A stretch of DNA of 64,000 nt, from assembly GCA_963680875.1 (NCBI GenBank), contig OY804580.1, positions 92,657,353-92,721,352 on the forward strand, read 5' to 3'. The stretch comes from Bathymodiolus brooksi (taxonomy: Eukaryota > Mollusca > Bivalvia > Mytilida > Modiolidae). Under the pieces are notes generated by a model. That model searched no databases, had not been told where the DNA came from, and saw only the letters and a list, made by a program, of their open reading frames with translations. Positions within the stretch are counted from its first letter, which is position 1, and every line of letters starts with the position of its first letter. The position numbers and the translations under genes are program-made. Positions 25,077 through 40,600 of the stretch are shown piece by piece.

Positions 25077-27974
25077 ATGAAATTATATGGTTTTGGTAGA
25101 TTTCGCCCAAACATGTCTTTTTGTACGATTTCGATATATCATTTCTAAAATCATAATTTCATTAACAAATCAACTCGATATTTCCAGAATTTTACATATT
25201 TTGAAAACATATGTACCCATGTAAAGTTGTTTCACGAGAAATAAATCATTCGATAAATTGTATGTACTATCGACGCCTTTTTGGTGCCAAATGGAAAAAT
25301 TCTCGGTTAATCTGTTCCTTAAAATATGAGGGTCTCCACCTATCAATTTCCGCTACGAATCATTGTTTGTAAATAAATTCATTCGTATTCTTTTCTGGAA
25401 TTGTTAGTATTATACATGTGTATCTGATATGCTTTCTAATTAGCTACTTACGGTATAATACAGTTACTAGGTGGGAATACACTAGTCTGTTCTATAGTAA
25501 CCACCGGCATTGCCACAGTAAGAATTGTTAGGTATAAACGAAATATATCTTAATAATTGTATATCTTTCAGGCTTGACACACCTTTAACTCCCTTTCAGA
25601 AAATACTTTAATTCCATTCAAATAATGCTCGCAGATTCCGACCTTAGATTAACAGGTGGAACAAATCCGGTTTTTGCTACCATTTGTTTGAGTTTTCTCC
25701 CTTTTTGTGACATCTAACCCAGTTCTTCTGATATGATAATGTATGCATATATAGCATGGGACTTATTTACAAACTTTGAGACTTTCTCCATATTAATTGA
25801 TTTTCAGAAGAAGTGTTATGGTAAGTATACCCACAAAGCTGTTTTATGTTGTTGGTTTATATATACTAAGTATCACACCAATTTTCAGTAGAGCCAGTTA
25901 TTCTAGATGCTCTGATTGTTTCCTAATTGGTAGTTCACAATGCCTCCTAATACTCTGAAAGCAGTTATCTCCATCTAATATACGATGAAGCTATTGACAA
26001 TTAATAGAGTTCTGACGTTTCGTATTTATAATGAAATTATATGGTTTTGGTAGATTTCGCCCAAACATGTCTTTTTGTACGATTTCGATAAATCATTTCT
26101 AAAATCATAATTTCATTAAGAAATCAACTCGATATTTCCAGAATTTTACGTATTTCGAAAACATATGTACCCATGTAAAGTTGTTTCACGAGAAATAAAT
26201 CATTCGGTAAATTGTATGTACTATCGACGCCTTTTTGGTGTCAAATGGAAAAATTCTCGGGTAACCTGTTCCTTAAAATATGAGGGTCTCCACCTATCAA
26301 TTTCCGCTGCGAATCATTGTTTGTAAATAAATTCATTCGTATTCTTTTCTGGATTTATTAGTATTATACATGTGTATCTGATATGCTTTCTAATTAGCTA
26401 CTTACGGTATAATACAGTTACTAGGTGGGAATACACTAGTCTGTTCAATAGCAACCACCGCCATTGCCACAGTAACAATTGTTAGGTATATGCGAAATAT
26501 ATCTGAATAATTGTATATCTTTCAGGCTTGACACACCTTTAACTCCCTTTCAGAAAATACTTTAATTCCATTCTAATGATGCTCGCGGATTCCGTCCTTA
26601 GATTAACAGGTGGAACAAATCCGGTTCTTGCTATCATTTGTGATACCAGTCCCTATTTTTTTGAGTTTTCTCCCTTCGTGTGACATCTAACCCAGTTCTT
26701 CTGATGTGATAATGTATGCATATATAGCATTGGACTTACTTACAAATTTGGAGAATTTCTCCACATTAATTGATTTTCAGAAGAAGTGTTATGGTAAATA
26801 TACTCCCAAAGCTGTTTTTGTTGCTGTTTATATATACTAAGTATCACACCAATTTTCAGTAGAGGCAGCTATTCTAAATGCTGCTATTGTTTCCTAATTG
26901 ATAGTTCACAATGCCTCCTAATACTCTGAAAGCAATTATCTCCATGTAATATACAATGAAGCTATTGACAATTAATAGAGTTCTGACGTTTCGTATTTAT
27001 AATGAAATTATATGGTTTTGGTAGATTTCGCCCAAACATGTCTTTTTGTACGATTTCGATAAATGATTTCAAAAATCATAATTTCATTAACAAAATCAAC
27101 TCGATATTTCCAGAATTTTACATTTTTCGAAAACATATGTACCCATGTAAAGTTGTTTCACGAGAAATAAATCATTCGGTAAATTGTATGTACTATCGAC
27201 GCCTTTTTGGTGCCAAATGGAAAAATTCTCGGGTAACCTGTTCCTTATAATATGAGGGTCTCCACCTATCAATTTTCGCTACGAATCATTGTTTGTAAAT
27301 AAATTCATTCGTATTCTTTTCTGGAATTGTTAGTATTATACATGTGTATCTGATATGCTTTCTAATTAGCTACATACGGTATAATACAGTTACCAGTTGG
27401 GAATACACTAGTCTGTTCTATAGTAACCACCGCCATTGCCACAGTAAGAATTGTTAGGTATATGCGAAATATATCTGAATAATTGTATATCTATCAGGCT
27501 TGACACACCTTTAACTCCCTTTCAGAAAATACTTTAATTCTATTCAAATAATGTTCGCAGATTCCGACCTTAGATTAACAGGTGGAACAAATCCGGTTTT
27601 TGCTACCATTTGTGATACCAGTCCCTATTTTTTTTTAGATTTCTCCCTTCGTGTGACATCTAACCCTGTTCTTCTCATGTGATGATGTATGCATATATAG
27701 CATGGGCCTTATTTACAAACTTGGAGAATTTCTCCACATTAATTGATTTTCAGAAGAAGTGTTATGGTAAATATACTCCCAAAGCTGTTTTTGTTGTTGT
27801 TTATATATACTAAGTATCACACCAATTTTCAGTAGAGCCAGTTATTCTAGATGCTCCTGTTGTTTCCTAGTTGATAGTTAACAATGCTTACTAATACTCT
27901 GAAAGCAGTTATCTCCATCTAATATACAATGAATCTATTGACAATTAATAGAGTTCTGACGTTTCGTATATATA
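25077..27974 (+). repeat. C-A-B trimer (954, 971, 973 bp; 2,898 bp)
   Basis: Unit starts are 25077 (C), 26031 (A) and 27002 (B). The C and A units are the close relatives of 4772 and 5725. The B unit has ACAAAATCAAC instead of ACAAAGTCAAC, CATTTTTCG, and CCTTATAATATG, which shortens its reading frame to 82 codons. Confidence 0.94.
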
Positions 27975-30900
27975 ATGAAATTATATGGTTTTGGTAGATT
28001 TCGCCCAAACATGTCTTTTTGTACGATTTCGATATATCATTTCTAAAATCATAATTTCATTAACAAATCAACTCGATATTTCCAGAATTTTACATATTTT
28101 GAAAACATATGTACCCATGTAAAGTTGTTTCACGAGAAATAAATCATTCGATAAATTGTATGTACTATCGACGCCTTTTTGGTGCCAAATGGAAAAATTC
28201 TCGGCTAATCTGTTCCTTAAAATATGAGGGTCTCCACCTATCAATTTTGGCTACGAATCATTGTTTGTATATAAATTCATTCGTATTCTTTTCTGGAATT
28301 GTTAGTATTATACATGTGTATCTGATATGCTTTCTAATTAGCTACTTACGGTATAATACAGTTACTAGCTGTGAATACACTAGTCTGTTCTATAGTAACC
28401 ACCGGCATTGCCACAGTAATAATTGTTAGGTATATACGAAATATATCTGAATAATTGTATATCTTTCAGGCTTGACACACCTTTAACTCCCTTCCAGAAA
28501 ATATTTTAATTCCATTCAAATAATGCTCGCAGATTCGACCTTAGATTAACAGGTGGAACAAATCCGGTTTTTGCTACCATTTGTTTGAGTTTTCTCCCTT
28601 TGTGTGACATCTAACCCAGTTCTTCTGATGTGATAATGTATGCATATATAGCATAGGACTTATTTACAAACTTGGAGACTTTCTCCACCATAATTGATTT
28701 TCAGAAGAAGTGTTATGGTAAATATACTCCCAAAGCTGTTGTTTTGTTGCTGGTTTATGTATACTAAGTATCACACCAATTCTGAGAAGAGCTAGTTATT
28801 CTAGATGCTCCTGTTGTTTCCTAATTAATAGTTCACAATGTCTCCTAATACTCTGAAAGCAGTTATCTCCATCTAATATACAATGAATCTATTGACAATT
28901 AATAGAGTTCTGACGTTTCGTATATATAATGAAATTATATGGTTTTGGTAGATTTCGCCCAAACATGTCTTTTTGTACGATTTCGATAAATCATTTCTAA
29001 AATCATAATTTCATTAACAAATCAACTCGTTATTTCCTGAATTTTACATATTTTGAAAACATATGTACCCATGTAATGTTGTTTCACGAGAAATAAATCA
29101 TTCGGTAAATTGTATGTACTATCGACGCCTTTTTGGTGCCAAATGGAAAAATTCTCGGCTAACCTGTTCCTTAAAATATGAGGGTCTCCACCTATCAATT
29201 TTCGTTACGAATCATTGTTTGTAAATAAATTCATTCGTATTCTTTTCTGGAATTGTTAGTATTATACATGTGTATCTGATATGCTTTCTAATTAGCTACT
29301 TACGGTATAATACAGTTACTAGGTGGGAATACACTAGTCTGTTCTATAGTAACCACCGGCATTGCCACAGTAAGAATTGTTAGGTATAAACGAAATATAT
29401 CTTAATAATTGTATATCTTTCAGGCTTGACACACCTTTAACTCCCTTTCAGAAAATACTTTAATTCCATTCAAATAATGCTCGCAGATTCCGACCTTAGA
29501 TTAACAGGTGGAACAAATCCGGTTTTTGCTACCATTTGTTTGACTTTTCTCCCTTTGTGTGACATCTAACCCAGTTCTTCTGATATGATAATGTATGCAT
29601 ATATAGCATGGGACTTATTTACAAACTTTGAGACTTTCTCCATATTAATTGATTTTCAGAAGAAGTGTTATGGTAAGTATACTCACAAAGCTGTTTTATG
29701 TTGTTGGTTTATATATACTAAGTATCACACCAATTTTCAGTAGAGCCAGTTATTCTAGATGCTCTAATTGTTTCCTAATTGGTAGTTCACAATGCCTCCT
29801 AATACTCTGAAAGCAGTTATCTCCATCTAATATACGATGAATCTATTGACAATTAATAGAGTTCTGACGTTTCGTATTTATAATGAAATTATATGGTTTT
29901 GGTAGATTTCGCCCAAACATGTCTTTTTGTACGATTTCGATAAATCATTTCTAAAATCATAATTTCATTAAGAAATCAACTCGATATTTCCAGAATTTTA
30001 CATATTTCGAAAACATATGTACCCATGTAAAGTTGTTTCACGAGAAATAAATCATTCGGTAAATTGTATGTACTATCGACGCCTTTTTGGTGTCAAATGG
30101 AAAAATTCTCGGGTAACCTGTTCCTTAAAATATGAGGGTCTCCACTTATCAATTTCCGCTGCGAATCATTGTTTGTAAATAAATTCATTCGTATTCTTTT
30201 CTGGATTTGTTAGTATTATACATGTGTATCTGATATGCTTTCTAATTAGCTACTTACGGTATAATACAGTTACTAGGTGGGAATACACTAGTCTGTTCAA
30301 TAGCAACCACCGCCATTGCCACAGTAACAATTGTTAGGTATATGCGAAATATATCTGAATAATTGTATATCTTTCAGGCTTTACACACCTTTAACTCCCT
30401 TTCAGAAAATACTTTAATTCCATTCTAATAATGCTCGCAGATTCCGTCCTTAGATTAACAGGTGGAACAAATTCGGTTTTTGCTACCATTTGTGATACCA
30501 GTCCCTATTTTTTTGAGTTTTCTCCCTTCGTGTGACATCTAACCCAGTTCTTCTGATGTGATAATGTATGCATATATAGCATTGGACTTACTTACAAACT
30601 TGGAGACTTTCTCCACATTAATTGATTTTCAGAAGAAGTGTTATGGTAAGTATACCCACAAAGCTGTTTTATGTTGTTGGTTTATATATACTAAGTATCA
30701 CACCAATTTTCAGTAGAGCCAGTTATTCTAGATGCTCTGATTGTTTCCTAATTGATAGTTCACAATGCCTCATAATACTCTGAAAGCAGTTATCTCCATC
30801 TAATATACGATGAATCTATTGACAATTAATAGAGTTCTGACGTTTCGTATTTATAATGAAATTATATGGTTTTGGTAGATTTCGCCCAAACATGTCTTTT

Positions 30901-31828
30901 TGTACGATTTCGATAAATCATTTCAAAAATCATAATTTCATTAACAAAATCAACTCGATATTTCCAGAATTTTACATTTTTCGAAAACATATGTACCCAT
31001 GTAAAGTTGTTTCACGAGAAATAAATCATTCGGTAAATTGTATGTACTATCGACGCCTTTTTGGTGCCAAATGGAAAAATTCTCGGGTAACCTGTTCCTT
31101 ATAATATGAGGGTCTCCACCTATCAATTTTCGCTACGAATCATTGTTTGTAAATAAATTCATTCGTATTCTTTTCTGGAATTGTTAGTATTATACATGTG
31201 TATCTGATATGCTTTCTAATTAGCTACATACGGTATAATACAGTTACCAGTTGGGAATACACTAGTCTGTTCTATAGTAACCACCGCCATTGCCACAGTA
31301 AGAATTGTTAGGTATATACGAAATATATCTGAATAATTGTATATCTATCAGGCTTGACACACCTTTAACTCCCTTTCAGAAAATACTTTAATTCTATTCA
31401 AATAATGTTCGCAGATTCCGACCTTAGATTAACAGGTGGAACAAATCCGGTTTTTGCTACCATTTGTGATACCAGTCCCTATTTTTTTTTAGATTTCTCC
31501 CTTCGTGTGACATCTAACCCAGTTCTTCTCATGTGATGATGTATGCATATATAGCATGGGCCTTATTTACAAACTTGGAGAAATTCTCCACATTAATTGA
31601 TTTTCAGAAGAAGTGTTATGGTAAATATACTCCCAAAGCTGTTTTTGTTGCTGTTTATATATACTAAGTATCACACCAATTTTCAGTAGAGCCAGTTATT
31701 CTAGATGCTCCTGTTGTTTCCTAGTTGATAGTTCACAATGCTTACTAATACTCTGAAAGCAGTTATCTCCATCTAATATACAATGAAGCTATTGACAATT
31801 AATAGAGTTCTGACGTTTCGTATATATA
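27975..31828 (+). repeat. C-D-A-B tetramer variant (954, 954, 973, 973 bp)
   Basis: Unit starts are 27975 (C), 28929 (D to C chimera), 29883 (A with a C-like tail) and 30856 (B). In the D unit the shift to class C lies before about 29383, where GTATAAACG begins; its rear also has GTTTGACTTTTC and the 19-bp deletion. The unit at 30856 is entered like an A unit but becomes B at CATTTCAAAAATC, so the switch lies within its first 75 bp. TTTGTATATAAATTC in the C unit removes a stop and lengthens a chance ORF. Confidence 0.92.
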
Positions 31829-34723
31829 ATGAAATTATATGGTTTTGGTAGATTTCGCCCAAACATGTCTTTTTGTACGATTTCGATATATCATTTCTAA
31901 AATCATAATTTCATTAACAAATCAACTCGATATTTCCAGAATTTTGCATATTTTGAAAACATATGTACCCATGTAAAGTTGTTTCACGAGAAATAAATCA
32001 TTCGATAAATTGTATGTATTATCGACGCCTTTTTGGTGCCAAATGGAAAAATTCTCGGCTAATCTGTTCCTTAAAATATGAGGGTCTCCACCTATCAATT
32101 TTCGCTACGAATCATTGTTTGTAAATAAATTCATTCGTATTCTTTTCTGGAATTGTTAGTAATATACATGTGTATCTGATATGCTTTCTAATTAGCTACT
32201 TACTGTATAATACAGTTACTAGGTGTGAATACACTAGTCTGTTCTATAGTAACCACCGGTATTGCCACAGTAAGAATTGTTAGGTATATACGAAATATAT
32301 CTGAATAATTGTATATCTTCCAGGCTTGACACACCTTTAACTCCCTTCCAGAAAATATTTTAATTCCATTCAAATAATGCTCGCAGATTCCGACCTTAGA
32401 TTAACAGGTGGAACAAATCCGCTTTTTGCTACCATTTGTTTGAGTTTTCTCCCTTTGTGTGACATCTAACCCAGTTCTTCTGGTGTGATAATGTATGCAT
32501 ATATAGCATGGGACTTATTTACAAACTTGGAGAATTTCTCCACATTAATTGATTTTCAGAAGAAGTGTTATGGTAAATATACTCCCAAAGCTGTTTTTGT
32601 TGCTGTTTATATATACTAAGTATCACACCAATTTTCAGTAGAGCCAGTTATTCTAGATGCTCTGATTGTTTCCTAATTGATAGTTCACAATGCCTCCTAA
32701 TACTCTGAAAGCAGTTATCTCCATCTAATATACGATGAATCTATTGACAATTAATGGAGTTCTGACGTTTCGTATTTATAATGAAATTATATGGTTTTGG
32801 TAGATTTCGCCCAAACATGTCTTTTTGTACGATTTCGATAAATCATTTCTAAAATCATAATTTCATTAACAAATCAACTCGATATTTCCAGAATTTTACA
32901 TATTTCGAAAACATATGTACCCATGTAAAGTTGTTTCACGAGAAATAAATCATTCGGTAAATTGTATGTACTATCGACGCCTTTTTGGTGTCAAATGGAA
33001 AAATTCTCGGGTAACCTGTTCCTTAAAATATGAGGGTCTCCACCTATCAATTTCCGCTGCGAATCATTGTTTGTAAATAAATTCATTCGTATTCTTTTCT
33101 GGATTTGTTAGTAGTATACATGTGTATCTGATATGCTTTCTAATTAGCTACTTACGGTATAATACAGTTACTAGGTGGGAATACACTAGTCTGTTCAATA
33201 GCAACCACCGCCATTGCCACAGTAACAATTGTTAGGTATATGCGAAATATATCTGAATAATTGTATATCTTTCAGGCTTGACACACCTTTAACTCCCTTT
33301 CAGGAAATACTTTAATTCCATTCTAATAATGCTCGCAGATTCCGTCCTTAGATTAACGGTGGAACAAATTCGGTTTTTGCTACCATTTGTGATACCAGTC
33401 CCTATTTTTTTGAGTTTTCTCCCTTCGTGTGACATCTAACCCAGTTCTTCTGATGTGATAATGTATGCATATATAGCATTGGACTTACTTACAAACTTGG
33501 AGAATTTCTCCACATTAATTGATTTTCAGAAGAAGTGTTATGGTAAATATACTCCCAAAGCTGTTTTTGTTGCTGTTTATATATACTAAGTATCACACCA
33601 ATTTTCAGTAGAGGCAGTTATTGTAAATGCTCCTATTGTTTCCTAATTGATAGTTCACAATGCCTCCTAATACTCTGAAAGCAATTATCTCCATGTAATA
33701 TACCATGAAGCTATTGACAATTAATAGAGTTCTGACGTTTCGTATTTATAATGAAATTATATGGTTTTGTTAGATTTCGCCCAAACATGTCTTTTTGTAC
33801 GATTTCGATAAATGATTTCAAAAATCATAATTTCATTAACAAAGTCAACTCGATATTTCCAGAATTTTACATATTTCGAAAACATATGTACCCATGTAAA
33901 GTTGTTTCACGAGAAATAAATCATTCGGTAAATTGTATGTACTATCGACGCCTTTTTGGTGCCAAATGGAACAATTCTCGGGTAACCTGTTCCTTATAAT
34001 ATGAGGGTCTCCACCTATCAATTTTCGCTACGAATCATTGTTTGTAAATAAATTCATTCGTATTCTTTTCTGGAATTGTTAGTATTATACATGTGTATCT
34101 GATATGCTTTCTAATTAGCTACATACGGTATAATACAGTTACCAGTTGGGAATACACTAGTCTGTTCTATAGTAACCACCGCCATTGCCACAGTAAGAAT
34201 TGTTAGGTATATACGAAATATATCTGAATAATTGTATATCTATCAGGCTTGACACACCTTTAACTCCCTTTCAGAAAATACTTTAATTCCATTCAAATAA
34301 TGTTCGCAGATTCCGACCTTAGATTAACAGGTGGAACAAATCCGGTTTTTGCTACCATTTGTGATACCAGTCCCTATTTTTTTTTAGATTTCTCCCTTCG
34401 TGTGACATCTAACCCAGTTCTTCTCATGTGATGATGTATGCATATATAGCATGGGCCTTATTTACAAACTTGGAGAAATTCTCCACATTAATTGATTTTC
34501 AGAAGAAGTGTTATGGTAAATATACTCCCAAAGCTGTTTTTGTTGCTGTTTATATATACTAAGTATCACACCAATTTTCAGTAGAGCCAGTTATTCTAGA
34601 TGCTCCTGTTGTTTCCTAGTTGATAGTTCACAATGCTTACTAATACTCTGAAAGCAGTTATCTCCATCTAATATACAATGAAGCTATTGACAATTAATAG
34701 AGTTCTGACGTTTCGTATATATA
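31829..34723 (+). repeat. C-A-B trimer (952, 970, 973 bp)
   Basis: Unit starts are 31829 (C), 32781 (A) and 33751 (B). The C unit is the 952-bp form with the TTTTTGTTGCTG tail and ends with ATTAATGGAG, a variant also present at the end of the C unit at 7668. The A unit has lost one base in TTAACGGTGG. The B unit has GGTTTTGTTAG inside the otherwise invariant phasing region. Confidence 0.93.
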
Positions 34724-37621
34724 ATGAAATTATATGGTTTTGGTAGATTTCGCCCAAACATGTCTTTTTGTACGATTTCGATATATCATTTCTAAAATCA
34801 TAATTTCATTAACAAATCAACTCGATATTTCCAGAATTTTGCATATTTTGAAAACATATGTACCCATGTAAAGTTGTTTCACGAGAAATAAATCATTCGA
34901 TAAATTGTATGTATTATCGACGCCTTTTTGGTGCCAAATGGAAAAATTCTCGGCTAATCTGTTCCTTAAAATATGAGGGTCTCCACCTATCAATTTTCGC
35001 TACGAATCATTGTTTGTAAATAAATTCATTCGTATTCTTTTCTGGAATTGTTAGTAATATACATGTGTATCTGATATGCTTTCTAATTAGCTACTTACTG
35101 TATAATACAGTTACTAGGTGTGAATACACTAGTCTGTTCTATAGTAACCACCGGTATTGCCACAGTAAGAATTGTTAGGTATATACGAAATATATCTGAA
35201 TAATTGTATATCTTCCAGGCTTGACACACCTTTAACTCCCTTCCAGAAAATATTTTAATTCCATTCAAATAATGCTCGCAGATTCCGACCTTAGATTAAC
35301 AGGTGGAACAAATCCGCTTTTTGCTACCATTTGTTTGAGTTTTCTCCCTTTGTGTGACATCTAACCCAGTTCTTCTGATGTGATAATGTATGCATATATA
35401 GCATGGGACTTATTTACAAACTTGGAGACTTTCTCCACATTAATTGATTTTCAGAAGAAGTGTTATGGTAAGTATACCCACAAAGCTGTTTTATGTTGTT
35501 GGTTTATATATACTAAGTATCACACCAATTTTCAGTAGAGCCAGTTATTCTAGATGCTCTGATTGTTTCCTAATTGATAGTTCACAATGCCTCCTAATAC
35601 TCTGAAAGCAGTTATCTCCATCTAATATACGATGAATCTATTGACAATTAATAGAGTTCTGACGTTTCGTATTTATAATGAAATTATATGGTTTTGGTAG
35701 ATTTCGCCCAAACATGTCTTTTTGTACGATTTCGATAAATCATTTCTAAAATCATAATTTCATTAAGAAATCAACTCGATATTTCCAGAATTTTACATAT
35801 TTCGAAAACATATGTACCCATGTAAAGTTGTTTCACGAGAAATAAATCATTCGGTAAATTGTATGTACTATCGACGCCTTTTTGGTGTCAAATGGAAAAA
35901 TTCTCGGGTAACCTGTTCCTTAAAATATGAGGGTCTCCACCTATCAATTTCCGCTGCGAATCATTGTTTGTAAATAAATTCATTCGTATTCTTTTCTGGA
36001 TTTGTTAGTATTATACATGTGTATCTGATATGCTTTCTAATTAGCTACTTACGGTATAATACAGTTACTAGGTGGGAATACACTAGTCTGTTCAATAGCA
36101 ACCACCGCCATTGCCACAGTAACAATTGTTAGGTATATGCGAAATATATCTGAATAATTGTATATCTTTCAGGCTTGACACACCTTTAACTCCCTTTCAG
36201 AAAATACTTTAATTCCATTCTAATAATGCTCGCAGATTCCGTCCTTAGATTAACAGGTGGAACAAATTCGGTTTTTGCTACCATTTGTGATACCAGTCCC
36301 TATTTTTTTGAGTTTTCTCCCTTCGTGTGACATCTAACCCAGTTCTTCTGATGTGATAATGTATGCATATATAGCATTGGACTTACTTACAAACTTGGAG
36401 AATTTCTCCACATTAATTGATTTTCAGAAGAAGTGTTATGGTAAATATACTCCCAAAGCTGTTTTTGTTGCTGTTTATATATACTAAGTATCACACCAAT
36501 TTTCAGTAGAGGCAGTTATTGTAAATGCTCCTATTGTTTCCTAATTGATAGTTCACAATGCCTCCTAATACTCTGAAAGCAATTATCTCCATGTACTATA
36601 CAATGAAGCTATTGACAATTAATAGAGTTCTGACGTTTCGTATTTATAATGAAATTATATGGTTTTGGTAGATTTCGCCCAAACATGTCTTTTTGTACGA
36701 TTTCGATAAATGATTTCAAAAATCATAATTTCATTAACAAAGTCAACTCGATATTTCCAGAATTTTACGTATTTCGAAAACATATGTACCCATGTAAAGT
36801 TGTTTCACGAGAAATAAATCATTCGGTAAATTGTATGTACTATCGACGCCTTTTTGGTGCCAAATGGAACAATTCTCGGGTAACCTGTTCCTTAAAATAT
36901 GAGGGTCTCCACCTATCAATTTTCGCTACGAATCATTGTTTGTAAATAAATTCATTCGTATTCTTTTCTGGAATTGTTAGTATTATACATGTGTATCTGA
37001 TATGCTTTCTAATTAGCTACATACGGTATAATACAGTTACCAGTTGGGAATACACTAGTCTGTTCTATAGTAACCACCGCCATTGCCACAGTAAGAATTG
37101 TTAGGTATATACGAAATATATCTGAATAATTGTATATCTATCAGGCTTGACACACCTTTAACTCCCTTTCAGAAAATACTTTAATTCTATTCAAATAATG
37201 TTCGCAGATTCCGACCTTAGATTAACAGGTGGAACAAATCCGGTTTTTGCTACCATTTGTGATACCAGTCCCTATTTTTTTTTAGATTTCTCCCTTCGCG
37301 TGACATCTAACCCAGTTATTCTCATGTGATGATGTATGCATATATAGCATGGGCCTTATTTACAAACTTGGAGAATTTCTCCACATTAATTGATTTTCAG
37401 AAGAAGTGTTATGGTAAATATACTCCCAAAGCTGTTTTTGTTGCTGTTTATATATACTAAGTATCACACCAATTTTCAGTAGAGCCAGTTATTCTAGATG
37501 CTCCTGTTGTTTCCTAGTTGATAGTTCACAATGCTTACTAATACTCTGAAAGCAGTTATCTCCATCTAATATACAATGAAGCTATTGACAATTAATAGAG
37601 TTCTGACGTTTCGTATATATA
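34724..37621 (+). repeat. C-A-B trimer (954, 971, 973 bp; 2,898 bp)
   Basis: Unit starts are 34724 (C), 35678 (A) and 36649 (B). The lengths equal those of the trimer at 25077. The A unit carries TTAAGAAATC. The B unit has private changes CCATGTACTATAC just upstream and CTTCGCGTGAC. Confidence 0.94.
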
Positions 37622-40600
37622 ATGAAATTATATGGTTTTGGTAGATTTCGCCCAAACATGTCTTTTTGTACGATTTCGATATATCATTTCTAAAATCATA
37701 ATTTCATTAACAAATCAACTCGATATTTCCAGAATTTTGCATATTTTGAAAACATATGTACCCATGTAAAGTTGTTTCACGAGAAATAAATCATTCGATA
37801 AATTGTATGTATTATCGACGCCTTTTTGGTGCCAAATGGAAAAATTCTCGGCTAATCTGTTCCTTAAAATATGAGGGTCTCCACCTATCAATTTTCGCTA
37901 CGAATCATTGTTTGTAAATAAATTCATTCGTATTCTTTTCTGGAATTGTTAGTAATATACATGTGTATCTGATATGCTTTCTAATTAGCTACTTACTGTA
38001 TAATACAGTTACTAGGTGTGAATACACTAGTCTGTTCTATAGTAACCACCGGTATTGCCACAGTAAGAATTGTTAGGTATATACGAAATATATCTGAATA
38101 ATTGTATATCTTCCAGGCTTGACACACCTTTAACTCCCTTCCAGAAAATATTTTAATTCCATTCAAATAATGCTCGCAGATTCCGACCTTAGATTAACAG
38201 GTGGAACAAATCCGCTTTTTGCTACCATTTGTTTGAGTTTTCTCCCTTTGTGTGACATCTAACCCAGTTCTTCTGGTGTGATAATGTATGCATATATAGC
38301 ATGGGACTTATTTACAAACTTGGAGAATTTCTCCACATTAATTGATTTTCAGAAGAAGTGTTATGGTAAATATACTCCCAAAGCTGTTTTTGTTGCTGTT
38401 TATATATACTAAGTATCACACCAATTTTCAGTAGAGCCAGTTATTGTAAATGCTCCTATTGTTTCCTAATTGATAGTTCACAATGCCTCCTAATACTCTG
38501 AAAGCAATTATCTCCATGTAATATACAATGAAGCTATTGACAATTAATAGAGTTCTGACGTTTCGTATTTATAATGAAATTATATGGTTTTGGTAGATTT
38601 CGCCCAAACATGTCTTTTTGTACGATTTCGATAAATGATTTCAAAAATCATAATTTCATTAACAAAGTCAACTCGATATTTCCAGAATTTTACATATTTC
38701 GAAAACATATGTACCCATGTAAAGTTGTTTCACGAGAAATAAATCATTCGGTAAATTGTATGTACTATCGACGCCTTTTTGGTGCCAAATGGAACAATTC
38801 TCGGGTAACCTGTTCCTTATAATATGAGGGTCTCCACCTATCAATTTTCGCTACGAATCATTCTTTGTAAATAAATTCATTCGTATTCTTTTCTGGAATT
38901 GTTAGTATTATACATGTGTATCTGATATGCTTTCTAATTAGCTACATACGGTATAATACAGTTACCAGTTGGGAATACACTAGTCTGTTCTATAGTAACC
39001 ACCGCCATTGCCACAGTAAGAATTGTTAGGTATATACGAAATATATCTGAATAATTGTATATCTATCAGGCTTGACACACCTTTAACTCCCTTTCAGAAA
39101 ATACTTTAATTCTATTCAAATAATGTTCGCAGATTCCGACCTTAGATTAACAGGTGGAACAAATCCGGTTTTTGCTACCATTTGTGATACCAGTCCCTAT
39201 TTTTTTTTAGATTTCTCCCTTCGTGTGACATCTAACCCAGTTCTTCTCATGTGATGATGTATGCATATATAGCATGGGCCTTATTTACAAACTTGGAGTA
39301 ATTCTCCACATTAATTGATTTTCAGAAGAAGTGTTATGGTAAATATACTCCCAAAGCTGTTTTTGTTGCTGTTTATATATACTAAGTATCACACCAATTT
39401 TCAGTAGAGCCAGTTATTCTAGATGCTCCTGTTGTTTCCTAGTTGATAGTTCACAATGCTTACTAATACTCTGAAAGCAGTTATCTCCATCTAATATACA
39501 ATGAAGCTATTGACAATTAATAGAGTTCTGACGTTTCGTATATATAATGAAATTATATGGTTTTGGTAGATTTCGCCCAAACATGTCTTTTTGTACGATT
39601 TCGATATATCATTTCTAAAATCATAATTTCATTAACAAATCAACTCGATATTTCCAGAATTTTGCAAATTTTGAAAACATATGTACCCATGTAAAGTTGT
39701 TTCACGAGAAATAAATCATTCGATAAATTGTATGTATTATCGACGCCTTTTTGGTGCCAAATGGAAAAATTCTCGGCTAATCTGTTCCTTAAAATATGAG
39801 GGTCTCCACCTATCAATTTTCGCTACGAATCATTGTTTGTAAATAAATTCATTCGTATTCTTTTCTGGAATTGTTAGTAATATACATGTGTATCTGATAT
39901 GCTTTCTAATTAGCTACTTACTGTATAATACAGTTACTAGGTGTGAATACACTAGTCTGTTCTATAGTAACCACCGGTATTGCCACAGTAAGAATTGTTA
40001 GGTATATACGAAATATATCTGAATAATTGTATATCTTCCAGGCTTGACACACCTTTAACTCCCTTCCAGAAAATATTTTAATTCCATTCAAATAATGCTC
40101 GCAGATTCCGACCTTAGATTAACAGGTGGAACAAATCCGCTTTTTGCTACCATTTGTTTGAGTTTTCTCCCTTTGTGTGACATCTAACCCAGTTCTTCTG
40201 GTGTGATAATGTATGCATATATAGCATGGGACTTATTTACAAACTTGGAGAATTTCTCCACATTAATTGATTTTCAGAAGAAGTGTTATGGTAAATATAC
40301 TCCCAAAGCTGTTTTTGTTGCTGTTTATATATACTAAGTATCACACCAATTTTCAGTAGAGCCAGTTATTGTAAATGCTCCTATTGTTTCCTAATTGATA
40401 GTTCACAATGCCTCCTAATACTCTGAAAGCAATTATCTCCATGTAATATACAATGAAGCTATTGACAATTAATAGAGTTCTGACGTTTCGTATTTATAAT
40501 GAAATTATATGGTTTTGGTAGATTTCGCCCAAACATGTCTTTTTGTACGATTTCGATAAATGATTTCAAAAATCATAATTTCATTAACAAAGTCAACTCG

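Noticed and set aside
28109..28429. 106-codon plus-strand ORF in a class C unit
   Set aside because: Produced by one substitution (TGTATATAAATT for TGTAAATAAATT) that removes a stop. No other C unit has it.
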